From NCBI GenBank assembly GCA_028285415.1, contig JANQPF010000022.1:1-64000 (forward strand): a stretch of DNA of 64,000 nucleotides, written 5' to 3'. Under the pieces are notes generated by a model that saw nothing but the letters and a program-made list of their open reading frames with translations, was not told where the DNA came from and ran no database searches. Source of the DNA: Pseudomonadales bacterium. Lineage in GTDB: Bacteria > Pseudomonadota > Gammaproteobacteria > Pseudomonadales > Azotimanducaceae. The translations under genes and the position numbers were made by a program. Positions 42,801 to 50,545 of this stretch are shown piece after piece (within the stretch, counting starts at the first letter, position 1; every line of letters begins with the position of its first letter).

Positions 42801-43282
42801 GTTCGGCGGACTACGAAGGGTACGACATTACCGTCCAGTATGACTTTACCGCCTTTGAAACGAATTTCTCGGCGCTGTTGAGCTGGACGGTGGTGGAGAC
42901 TCTGGAACTCATCGAAGAGGGAGGCGTCGTCGACGATGAGCTCGGCGAAATGCGGCGTCCGGAAGATGCGGCGCTTCTGACCCTGTCCGTCGATCGCGGC
43001 CCCTTCAGTTTCAGCTGGACCACCCAGTACCTCAGTCAGCAGCTTCTGACGTATGAAGACGGCGCAGAAATCGAAACGGCCAGCGTCAACTTCGGACCGA
43101 GTGCGTTTACGGATAACGATACGTTCATTCACGACTTCCGAGGTTCGTTTACGCAGGCAAGCTACTCCCTTTTCGGCGGAATTAACAACGTGACGGACGA
43201 GGAGCCGTTCATCACGGAACGTGCTTATCCGGTCAGCCCCATCGGGCGCTACTACTATGTGGGCGTCACCGTCGCGCTATAG
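39875..43282 (+). CDS. TonB-dependent outer-membrane receptor, sigma-54 controlled
   Basis: 1135 residues from ATG 39875, with a signal peptide ([22 protein letters not shown]). The TonB box region is E-E-V-V-V-T-G-T-R; the plug follows ([13 protein letters not shown] ... [41 protein letters not shown]), then a barrel of about 950 residues ending in F ([10 protein letters not shown]). It is of the large proteobacterial type used for sugars, peptides or other organic matter. Its own sigma-54 promoter ties it to the nitrogen genes around it, so an organic nitrogen compound is a likely substrate (inference). Confidence 0.9.
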   Translation: [1135 protein letters not shown]

Positions 43283-43298
43283 CGATGTAAACGCGTTT

Positions 43299-43333
43299 TG
43301 CCGGCCCCGCTTCTGACGAGCGGGTGGCCGGCA
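43299..43333 (+). terminator. Terminator hairpin after the first TonB receptor gene
   Basis: GCCGGCC (43300-43306) pairs with GGCCGGC (43326-43332), and CCGCT with AGCGG inside it, a long stem with a bulge. A short T-rich run follows (TTTCGTT). It lies 17 bases after the receptor stop. Confidence 0.65.
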
Positions 43334-43435
43334 TTTCGTTCCCGTAAAGCAACGTCGTGCACGTGCGGTCGGCGTCACACATTCCTCCGGTTTTTGGACT
43401 ACCATTAGCGGTGAGAGAGGAATGGAGACCGTTGC

Positions 43436-43672
43436 ATGTTGTGCTTCGGGAACGTCGCGCGCGCTTGCGTGCTCGCGTGTCTTTGCTTGCTTTTCGGTTG
43501 TGCCGGCAATCCCGCTGATTTCGAAACCCTCACGGGTTCGAGTCTGCAGCCCGCAAACTCGACGGCACGCGAAAGTTGCCCCTCTGGTCAAATCAAGGTG
43601 TGTGATCGACGTAAAGCGATTGGCTGTCGTTGCCAGTCGCCTCGTCACATGCGTGCCCTGATCGGCGCCTGA
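43436..43672 (+). CDS. Small cysteine-rich lipoprotein
   Basis: 78 residues from ATG 43436 with a lipoprotein signal (A-C-V-L-A-C-L-C-L-L-F-G-C-A). The mature part of about 50 residues has four cysteines (E-S-C-P, K-V-C-D, G-C-R-C). I recognise no family. The coding start has no strong ribosome site, but the lipobox makes a real gene likely. Confidence 0.55.
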   Translation: MLCFGNVARACVLACLCLLFGCAGNPADFETLTGSSLQPANSTARESCPSGQIKVCDRRKAIGCRCQSPRHMRALIGA

Positions 43673-43676
43673 GGCC

Positions 43677-43722
43677 GCGCTATTTTAGTGCGCTGATGCC
43701 GGACGTTGTCCGGTATGTGTGC
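43677..43722. promoter_or_regulatory. Paired NtrC-like sites upstream of the HupE/ABC operon
   Basis: Site 1 (43677-43691) GCGCTATTTTAGTGC, an inverted repeat with 9 of 10 specified bases of the NtrC consensus. Site 2 (43708-43722) GTCCGGTATGTGTGC is weaker. The repeat GTGCGCT recurs at 31 bases, as in the 34.5-kb region. Between them lies CCGGAC-GTT-GTCCGG (43699-43713), a separate perfect inverted repeat. Confidence 0.45.
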
Positions 43723-43762
43723 GCTTTGCTCCCAAAACCCCCACCAGCCCGCCGAATCCCGT

Positions 43763-43778
43763 TGGCATAGTTATTGCT
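43763..43778 (+). promoter_or_regulatory. Sigma-54 promoter of the HupE/MBL/ABC operon
   Basis: TGGCATAGTTATTGCT has TGGCA in the -24, GG-N10-GC spacing and a perfect TTGCT -12. It ends 79 bases before the first start codon (43858). All genes from here to 49761 run on the same strand with little or no spacing. Confidence 0.7.
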
Positions 43779-43857
43779 ATCAATTTGGGGGGCGCTGGCG
43801 TTCATCGCCGGTGCGGTAATAACAGAATAATGCCCAACAATGGGGCTCTGGTGTTTC

Positions 43858-45003
43858 ATGAAGGGGGTCTTCTACATAGCCGGTCTGCTCTTGCTGCCGG
43901 CGGCGTTTCCGGCGCACGGCCATCTTCTCAACATGACGGAGATGCATCTGCAGGGTGCGCAGGACGGATCCGCGATCCTCGAGGTGCGGATTGATCTCGG
44001 GCAATCGCTCATGACGCCGGAAGCCTACTGGCAGGCCGCTCTGGCCAACGGCCGCAAAGAACAGAAGCAGCACTTGGAACATGCCATTCTAGCGCTCACC
44101 GATGGCCTGTCCGTCGTCGCAGACGACCGTCGAGCAAACCTCACGCTCCGCGACTGGCGGCTGGAAGCGGTGTCTCCGGAAGCGATTCGTAATCCGCTCA
44201 CCCCGCAGATGGCAACCTTGCGGTTTGATGTGAACCTGCGTTCCGCGGCGAAGGTGGAAGTCAGTCTGACGGAAAAGCTGCAGGTGCCCTGGCCATGCCT
44301 GCTCCGTGTCGATATTCCGGGCGTAGACCTGCCGGTGTCGCGGCTGCTTACGGACGACGTGCGCTCGAGCCGCGCCGTTGCGATGGTGAGCGGTGCGGAT
44401 ACGGGCAACGCCCCGACGCTGGCTCAGCTTGCCTCCTCCTTCCAGTCGGTCGTTCCCGCGATCACCTGGGTGGCGGTCGGTTTTCAGCACATCATTCCCC
44501 GCGGGTTGGATCACATTGTCTTTCTCCTGGGTTTGTTCTTTCTTTCGCTGCGATTCTCCACGCTGTTGTGGCAGGTGTCGTGTTTCACGCTGGCGCATTC
44601 GCTGACCTTGGGCATGGCGACGTTCGGGCTGGTGCAGGTCCCGGCGGCGATTGTCGAGCCGCTGATCGCGGCGTCCATCATCTACGTTGCCGTCGACAAC
44701 CTTTACAGCGAACGTCTCGCCAGGTGGCGAATGATGGTCGTTACTGTGTTCGGTCTGCTCCACGGCCTCGGGTTTGCCTCCGCTCTGGGACACGTGCGCG
44801 TACCTGAGGATACCTTCCTGCTGTCTCTGGCGATGTTCAACTTGGGCGTCGAGCTGGGCCAGCTGACGGTACTCGCGTGCGCTTTTCTGGTGGTTGGATG
44901 GTTGCGTCGCTGGTCTGCCTACCAGGTACGCGTGGCGCAGCCGGCTAGCGTGACGATCGCTGGTGTGGGTCTCTACTGGCTCGTCAAGCGGCTCGCTTTT
45001 TGA
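43858..45003 (+). CDS. HupE/UreJ-like membrane protein with periplasmic N-terminal domain
   Basis: 381 residues from ATG 43858 with a signal peptide (M-K-G-V-F-Y-I-A-G-L-L-L-L-P-A-A-F-P-A-H-G). About 170 residues of periplasmic domain follow, then a six- to seven-helix HupE/UreJ_2 region with its usual motifs: G-L-D-H-I-V-F-L-L-G-L, A-H-S-L-T-L, F-G-L-L-H-G-L-G-F-A and F-N-L-G-V-E-L-G-Q. HupE and UreJ proteins are thought to move nickel or cobalt, but this longer subfamily is uncharacterised. Its place in front of the MBL and ABC genes suggests help with uptake of the operon's substrate. Its stop overlaps the next frame. Confidence 0.85.
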   Translation: MKGVFYIAGLLLLPAAFPAHGHLLNMTEMHLQGAQDGSAILEVRIDLGQSLMTPEAYWQAALANGRKEQKQHLEHAILALTDGLSVVADDRRANLTLRDWRLEAVSPEAIRNPLTPQMATLRFDVNLRSAAKVEVSLTEKLQVPWPCLLRVDIPGVDLPVSRLLTDDVRSSRAVAMVSGADTGNAPTLAQLASSFQSVVPAITWVAVGFQHIIPRGLDHIVFLLGLFFLSLRFSTLLWQVSCFTLAHSLTLGMATFGLVQVPAAIVEPLIAASIIYVAVDNLYSERLARWRMMVVTVFGLLHGLGFASALGHVRVPEDTFLLSLAMFNLGVELGQLTVLACAFLVVGWLRRWSAYQVRVAQPASVTIAGVGLYWLVKRLAF

Positions 45004-45014
45004 GGCTGAAGGTT

Positions 45015-45986
45015 GTGAACGCGAAGCAATCCATGCTGGCAATTTTGATGGTGACGGTGTCGCTCTTCGTCGTGGAAGGGGCGCTTTCTGCTGTTGGGGG
45101 TAAGGTACTCGAGTTTCCGGCTGACGGCAGGGCGGCGGGCGAATTCCCGGACGTCTGGATTCACGGCTCCAAGTCTGCCATGGACAATGATGATCCAGCC
45201 GTGCAGGTGCATCGCTATAACGATCACACGTTCATTCTGCGTGAAAACAAGGCGATCAACTACGAAGGTGCGTTTATGTACCTCTTTTTCGGCAACGACG
45301 TGGCGTTGCTTGTTGATCAGGGCTCGACGTCTTCGCCCGCGTTGTTTCCCTTGCGGAAAGTTGTCGACGATCTCATTGATTCCTGGGGGCGAGAGTTCGG
45401 CCGGACGGATATCCGGCTCATTGTCGCCAATAGTCACCTGCACGGAGACCACTACGCAGCATGGAATCAGTTCGTGGACCGACCCAATACGGTCATGGTT
45501 GGACTCACGCACGAGGAAATGATGGCGTTCTGGGGCTTCGAAGCCTACCCGGACGAGCGGATCGAATTCGACCTGGGCGGACGGGAGTTTGTCGTCACGG
45601 GCACGCCGGGTCACCAGGCGTCAGAAATTGCTTTGTACGACAAGTGGACCGACTTGCTTTACACGGGCGACATGTTTTACCGCGGACGTCTGTATCTGGA
45701 AGATTGGGAAGCGTGGGCCGCGAGCATCAAGCGGCTGCGCGCGCTTGCAGATGACTACCCGGTTGCGCACCTCGTCAACAACCACATCGAAATGACCCGC
45801 AAACCCGGGGTCGACTATCCGATCGGAACAACCTGGCAGCCGGACGAGCCGCCCATGCAGATGACCATGAGCATGCTCGATCAGGCAGTTCGAGCCACGG
45901 CAGACATCTCGGCGCCGGGCATTTATACGTTCGATGATTTCCTCATCTACAACGAAGTGCCATGGGCATACACAACGGATCCGTGA
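45015..45986 (+). CDS. Secreted metallo-beta-lactamase-fold hydrolase, active-site ligands present
   Basis: About 323 residues from GTG 45015 (ATG 45033 is an alternative), with a signal peptide (S-M-L-A-I-L-M-V-T-V-S-L-F-V-V-E-G-A-L-S-A), so it acts in the periplasm. The MBL zinc motifs are complete: H-x-H-x-D-H as S-H-L-H-G-D-H, then T-P-G-H, T-G-D and N-N-H-I-E-M. A motif W-I-H-G-S ... V-Q-V-H-R-Y-N-D-H-T-F-I-L precedes the fold. The substrate is unknown. It is followed by a close paralogue that has lost these residues. Confidence 0.85.
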   Translation: MNAKQSMLAILMVTVSLFVVEGALSAVGGKVLEFPADGRAAGEFPDVWIHGSKSAMDNDDPAVQVHRYNDHTFILRENKAINYEGAFMYLFFGNDVALLVDQGSTSSPALFPLRKVVDDLIDSWGREFGRTDIRLIVANSHLHGDHYAAWNQFVDRPNTVMVGLTHEEMMAFWGFEAYPDERIEFDLGGREFVVTGTPGHQASEIALYDKWTDLLYTGDMFYRGRLYLEDWEAWAASIKRLRALADDYPVAHLVNNHIEMTRKPGVDYPIGTTWQPDEPPMQMTMSMLDQAVRATADISAPGIYTFDDFLIYNEVPWAYTTDP

Positions 45987-46969
45987 GCAGGGTGAGGAGA
46001 ATCATTGCGATCCTGTGCGTTCTGAATGCGGGCGTGGTCCACGGTGAAATTCTTTTCGACACCACAGACGTGGCGCCCGGTAATCTTCGATTCACCTGGA
46101 TACACGGCAGCCTGTCTGCCAAGGCAAACACGGATGTCCGGATTCAGGTGCATCGATACAACGAGCACACCTACATTCTGCGTCAGAATCCCGCGGTCCA
46201 CTGGGAAGCACCTTTCATGTATCTCTTGATGGGTAACCATACGGCCGTTCTTCTGGATGCGGGCGCGCTGGAAGAGGCGGAGTACTTTCCCTTGCGCGAG
46301 GTGGTCGAGAGGACCATGGAGCGCTGGATGTATGCCAACGACATTCGAGAGATGAAGCTGGTTGTGCTGCCGCTGGGGAATGATCCCTCACAAACGGCAG
46401 CGCTTGAACAGTTCGGCAACCGACCGGATACCGTGGTTGTCCCTCCTGAGCCCCGTGGCCGTCGCGAGGTTCTGGGAACTGACTGGCCGCAGGCCGGCCG
46501 CCTGGATCTGGGAGGCCGCGAGCTCGAGGTGCTGGCGACGCCCGGACTGGATGCGGCGGCCGTCACTGTCTACGATCCATGGTCGCGCGTGCTCTTTACG
46601 GGCAACGCCTTCTATCCCGGCCGTCTCGTGATTCGCGACTTCACCGCTTACAAGAGCTCACTTCGTGACCTCGCAGCGTTCAAGGAAATGCACCCGGTGC
46701 GCTGGATCTGGGGCGGCAGAATCGAGATGACGGCACAACCGGGTCTCGATTACATCTTGCGGACCAACTATCGACCCAACGAACACCCGCTGGAGCTCAG
46801 CCCCGATCTGCTCGACGACGCGTTGCAGATCGTCAGCATGATCAATGGGTCGACGGACATCCGCATACATGATGACTTCATTGTCATGCACGGTGTGGGC
46901 AGAGGCGCTCGCGACTACGGATGGCCCGTGTTCATTCCCGAACGGTTCCGCGAATTAAATACACGTTGA
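45983..46969 (+). CDS. Metallo-beta-lactamase-fold paralogue without metal ligands
   Basis: 328 residues from GTG 45983, which overlaps the previous stop (GTGA); the frame reaches back to ATG 45962. A signal peptide follows (R-R-I-I-A-I-L-C-V-L-N-A-G-V-V-H-G). It aligns along its length with the upstream MBL protein, including W-I-H-G-S, V-H-R-Y-N-E-H-T-Y-I-L and R-I-E-M-T, yet every zinc position is changed: S-H-L-H-G-D-H becomes L-P-L-G-N-D-P, T-P-G-H becomes T-P-G-L, T-G-D becomes T-G-N, and N-H-I-E-M becomes G-R-I-E-M. It is therefore probably a catalytically dead twin, perhaps a binding or partner subunit. Confidence 0.82.
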   Translation: MSRVRRIIAILCVLNAGVVHGEILFDTTDVAPGNLRFTWIHGSLSAKANTDVRIQVHRYNEHTYILRQNPAVHWEAPFMYLLMGNHTAVLLDAGALEEAEYFPLREVVERTMERWMYANDIREMKLVVLPLGNDPSQTAALEQFGNRPDTVVVPPEPRGRREVLGTDWPQAGRLDLGGRELEVLATPGLDAAAVTVYDPWSRVLFTGNAFYPGRLVIRDFTAYKSSLRDLAAFKEMHPVRWIWGGRIEMTAQPGLDYILRTNYRPNEHPLELSPDLLDDALQIVSMINGSTDIRIHDDFIVMHGVGRGARDYGWPVFIPERFRELNTR

Positions 46970-46988
46970 TGAGTTGAGGAGTAACGCC

Positions 46989-47951
46989 GTGCGTTTCGTT
47001 GCCAGTATTGTTTTTTCGGTGTTGTTAGCCCTGGCGCTGCCGGTGTCTGCCCAAACTCCGCTGATCGTTGGCTACAGCGACTGGCCGGGCTGGGTTGCCT
47101 GGGAGATTGCGCTCGAAAAGGGATGGTTCGACGAGGCGGGCGTTGAGGTGGAGTTCGAGTGGTTCGATTATGTCGCCTCCATGGAAGCGTTTGCCGCCGG
47201 GCGTCTGGATGCGGTTTGCATGACAAATGGTGACACGCTTGTAACCGGCGCAACGGGCAGACGTGCGCAGATGATGCTGATCAACGACTTTTCGAACGGA
47301 AACGACATGGTTGTGGCGCGTCCAGGGATTGATTCCGTGAATGCTCTGGCAGGCGGAAAGGTTGGCGTTGAAGTCGGGTTCGTCAGCCATTTATTGCTGC
47401 TGCGTGCGCTCGAGTCGGTTGGTCTCAGCGAAGACGACCTCGAGCTCGTAAACGTCAGAACCAACGAAACGCCGATGGTGCTTGCTTCGGGTGAAGTCGA
47501 TGCCATTGTTGCCTGGCAGCCGAATTCTTCTCAATCGCTACTGATGAGCCCCGGTTCGAGCGCAATATTCACTTCGAGAAACGACCCTGGGCTGATTTAT
47601 GACGTTCTGGCGGTAGCGCCGGAGAGTCTGGCCGCGCGTCGAGATGAATGGCAGAAGGTATTTGATGTCTGGTACCGGATCGTCGACTACCTCGCGGTGC
47701 CGGAGAATCTGCCGGAAGGCCTGAGCATCATGGCTGATCGGGTAGGTGTCAGCCCCGCAGAATATGCAGAGTTTTTCGAAGGCACGAACATCCTCACGAA
47801 AGCGCAGGCCAAAGCGCGCTACGAGAAGGGTGAGGGGCTCGAGTCACTCTGGGGCTCAACCCGGCTGGCGGACGACTTCAACGTGAAGTATCGGGTCTAC
47901 GCAGAACCGCAGGACGTTGAAGCCTATCTCGACGCCTCTTTTTACGAGTAA
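46989..47951 (+). CDS. ABC transporter substrate-binding protein (NitT/TauT, NMT1-like)
   Basis: 320 residues from GTG 46989, preceded by GAGGAG at about 46976-46981 (GAGTTGAGGAGTAACGCC). A signal peptide (S-I-V-F-S-V-L-L-A-L-A-L-P-V-S-A-Q) and the NMT1/THI5-like pattern (I-V-G-Y-S-D-W-P-G-W-V-A-W-E-I-A-L-E-K-G-W-F-D-E-A-G-V) are clear. Such proteins bind small organic nitrogen or sulfur compounds. Urea-carboxylase clusters commonly include a NitT-type ABC transporter, so guanidine, urea or a precursor is the likely ligand (inference). Permease and ATPase genes follow directly. Confidence 0.9.
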   Translation: MRFVASIVFSVLLALALPVSAQTPLIVGYSDWPGWVAWEIALEKGWFDEAGVEVEFEWFDYVASMEAFAAGRLDAVCMTNGDTLVTGATGRRAQMMLINDFSNGNDMVVARPGIDSVNALAGGKVGVEVGFVSHLLLLRALESVGLSEDDLELVNVRTNETPMVLASGEVDAIVAWQPNSSQSLLMSPGSSAIFTSRNDPGLIYDVLAVAPESLAARRDEWQKVFDVWYRIVDYLAVPENLPEGLSIMADRVGVSPAEYAEFFEGTNILTKAQAKARYEKGEGLESLWGSTRLADDFNVKYRVYAEPQDVEAYLDASFYE

Positions 47952-47962
47952 GCGCAGAAAGT

Positions 47963-48928
47963 ATGTCGGTCTGGGTGCCAGGAACGCCGCTGAGCAACAC
48001 GTCATCGAGAATGCTCACGCTCGCCTCCTTTTCGATACCGCTGCTGCTCTGGTGCGCCGTGAGTTACGTCCCGGCGCTCTGGCATCCCTATGTTGATGTG
48101 AGCGAACCCGGGTCTGTCGCTTACTTTCGCGAGGGCATGCTGGTCGAACGTCAGCAGTTTGCTGACGAGACTGCGGCTGCGCTGGCCAGAGGTGAGGCAC
48201 CCCCCGGCGGTGAACTGGCAAACCCCGTGTACCTGCCCGCACCACACGAGGTTGCGATTGCGCTCTACACAGGCTTCACGACGCCGCCGGAGCGGCGCAG
48301 CGAGCAATGGTTGCACGAGAGCTTGTGGCACAGCATCACAATCATTTTCTGGGGGTTTGCGTATTCGTGCCTGCTTGGGGTGCCTCTGGGTGTGCTTTGC
48401 GGCGCGTATACCGCTGTAGCGCGGCTGCATGAGCCTTTCATCGAGTTTTTTCGTTACTTTCCGGCACCTGCATTCGGCGCCCTCGCTGTTGCGGTCCTGG
48501 GCATTCACGATGCACCGAAGGTTGCGATCATATTCATAGGCACCTTTTTTCAGATGGTTCTGGTGGTGGCCAACACCACTCGAAAACTGGACGTTCGTTA
48601 CATAGAAGCGGCAATGACGCTGGGTGCGGAGCGACTCCGGCTGCTCTTCCGGGTCGTCGTACCCGGGGTTTTGCCGGACTTGTTCCGGGACCTGCGGATT
48701 CTCCTGGGATGGGCGTGGACTTATCTCATCGTTGCCGAGCTCATCGGCACGAGCTCGGGTATCACCTGGTTCATTACTCAGCAGGCGAGATACAAAAACT
48801 TCGACAGAGTGTTTGCGGCGATCATCGTCATCGGGTTGATTGGACTGCTCTCGGACTGGATTCTCGCGCGCGTCGGTCAGAGGCTCTTTCCGTGGCGTCG
48901 CGCGCAGGCGCTCGGTGGGAGCGCATGA
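47963..48928 (+). CDS. ABC transporter permease (NitT/TauT type)
   Basis: 321 residues with about six helices. The EAA loop is present: E-A-A-M-T-L-G-A-E-R-L-R-L-L-F-R-V-V-V-P-G-V-L-P-D-L. A loop of about 75 residues separates the first helix from the rest, longer than in most SsuC/TauC proteins and mostly periplasmic. It overlaps the ATPase start (ATGA at 48925-48928). Confidence 0.9.
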   Translation: MSVWVPGTPLSNTSSRMLTLASFSIPLLLWCAVSYVPALWHPYVDVSEPGSVAYFREGMLVERQQFADETAAALARGEAPPGGELANPVYLPAPHEVAIALYTGFTTPPERRSEQWLHESLWHSITIIFWGFAYSCLLGVPLGVLCGAYTAVARLHEPFIEFFRYFPAPAFGALAVAVLGIHDAPKVAIIFIGTFFQMVLVVANTTRKLDVRYIEAAMTLGAERLRLLFRVVVPGVLPDLFRDLRILLGWAWTYLIVAELIGTSSGITWFITQQARYKNFDRVFAAIIVIGLIGLLSDWILARVGQRLFPWRRAQALGGSA

Positions 48929-49761
48929 TGGCGGACATGTCCATGCCGATGATGTCGTTCGAGAAGCTGGAAAAAGTGTTCGAGTCGAGTGACGGGTCAC
49001 ATCAAGCCCTCGCGGACATCAACGTGGATGTCCGGAGACGCGAGTTTGTGGCCCTGGTTGGTGCATCCGGTTGTGGTAAATCCACCCTCATTCGCATAGC
49101 AGCCGGGTTGGAAAGCGCGTCAGCAGGGAGGGTGATGGTCACCGGCAGGGAAGTATCTTCTCCCGGTCCGGACCGCGGCATGGTGTTTCAACAGTTTTCG
49201 CTGTTTCCCTGGCTCACGGTCAAAGAGAACGTCATGTTCGGTTTGAGCAGCCAGCGCCACTCCCGGGCCACGTGCGAGCAGATTGCATCGCAGTGGATAG
49301 GACTGATTGGGCTTACCGACTTTACGAATCACTACCCCGCGCAACTATCCGGCGGTATGCAGCAGCGCGTTGCGATCGCGCGCGCCCTCGCGCCGAGTCC
49401 GAAAGTGCTGCTGATGGATGAACCCTTCGGCGCGCTCGATCCCCACACCCGGGCCCGCATGCAGGGTTATCTGCTCGATATATGGGCCAATATGGACATC
49501 ACGGTGTTGTTCGTGACGCATGACCTCGAGGAGGCGGTGCTGCTCGCTGATCGGGTGCTGGTGCTCGCGCCAAATCCCGGACGAGTCGTAGGGTGTGTCG
49601 ATGTGCCGGTGCCCAGACGTGAGGATGGTAGAGATCGTTACGACGCCGTGTTCAAGTCCACCGTGGCTAAGATCGAAAGCCTGTCATCGGTGTGTCAGGG
49701 GCAGGATGAGCCACCGCTGGATCTGTTTCGGCTCGCCCGTGTGGATGCGGCGTCCAGCTGA
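48925..49761 (+). CDS. ABC transporter ATP-binding protein (NitT/TauT type)
   Basis: 278 residues from ATG 48925. Walker A G-A-S-G-C-G-K-S-T, Q-loop V-F-Q-Q-F-S-L-F-P-W, signature L-S-G-G-M-Q-Q-R, Walker B L-L-M-D-E-P-F-G-A-L-D and switch His V-T-H-D-L-E-E-A are complete. It energises the preceding permease. Last gene of the sigma-54 operon. Confidence 0.93.
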   Translation: MMADMSMPMMSFEKLEKVFESSDGSHQALADINVDVRRREFVALVGASGCGKSTLIRIAAGLESASAGRVMVTGREVSSPGPDRGMVFQQFSLFPWLTVKENVMFGLSSQRHSRATCEQIASQWIGLIGLTDFTNHYPAQLSGGMQQRVAIARALAPSPKVLLMDEPFGALDPHTRARMQGYLLDIWANMDITVLFVTHDLEEAVLLADRVLVLAPNPGRVVGCVDVPVPRREDGRDRYDAVFKSTVAKIESLSSVCQGQDEPPLDLFRLARVDAASS

Positions 49762-49799
49762 AGGGTGCGCCTGGTCTATTGCCGCTCGGCCAACGCAGC

Positions 49800-50444
49800 C
49801 TAGCCGCCGCCCGGTGCTTGACGTATCGAACTCAGCCAATCATCGATGTCCAGAGACAAGAGTTTGTCCAGCTGAATTCTGCCGCCCTCCACGTAGAACC
49901 ACAGCACATCGTCGTCGTCGTACATGTAGGTACCAATTCTGGCCGAGGGGCTTGCGCCGTAAATACCGCCGGGACCGAAGGCTGAGGCGATGGAATCCCC
50001 CAGTTCGGAAGACTGCTCTGGTGTCGGGGGGCGCCGCGGCATGTCCTTGCGGAACCGCTCGACTTCGAGGGCAAGTTCGTCACTCGCACGCTCATAAGAG
50101 GCCTTCAGTCGGTTGACCCAGTCCGGGTCGAGCTGCTCGGCGTGTGAGAGCGACAAATAGAAGGCCATGTTTGGCTTGGCAAAGTGCTCGAACAGGTCTA
50201 TCGCGGCGGGCGCAATGTGTTTGTAGCGATAGTAGTCGACTTTCGCTGAGGCCTGACGTCCGTCTGTGAAAAACGTGGACTCCCCATCCATGACTTCGTC
50301 GGCGTTGCGCAGGTGATCAAGCAGCACGTCCGCTTTCTGTTCGAACTGATAAATAAACCGATCGTAGGGATCTTCGGGCTCACGATCACAGCTGACCATC
50401 AGCAATGACACGGCCAGGGCGACGACTAGACGTCTCTTGCGCAT
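49800..50444 (-). CDS. Lipoprotein of unknown function
   Basis: 214 residues from ATG 50442-50444 with a lipobox (L-L-M-V-S-C). The mature part is helical with a charged middle and a Pro/Gly-rich end, and Y-M-Y-D-D-D-D-V near the C-terminus. I recognise no family. It converges on the ABC ATPase gene and is divergent from the ankyrin gene. Confidence 0.65.
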   Translation of the reverse strand: MRKRRLVVALAVSLLMVSCDREPEDPYDRFIYQFEQKADVLLDHLRNADEVMDGESTFFTDGRQASAKVDYYRYKHIAPAAIDLFEHFAKPNMAFYLSLSHAEQLDPDWVNRLKASYERASDELALEVERFRKDMPRRPPTPEQSSELGDSIASAFGPGGIYGASPSARIGTYMYDDDDVLWFYVEGGRIQLDKLLSLDIDDWLSSIRQAPGGG

Positions 50445-50545
50445 TGGTTCCCTCCCTCCTTCTGTTACCCTAACACATTATCTATTCCGCAGAATGCTAT
50501 CTCAGGGCGCATCGCCGTGAACGACCGCCGTCGAGTTGAAGAACG

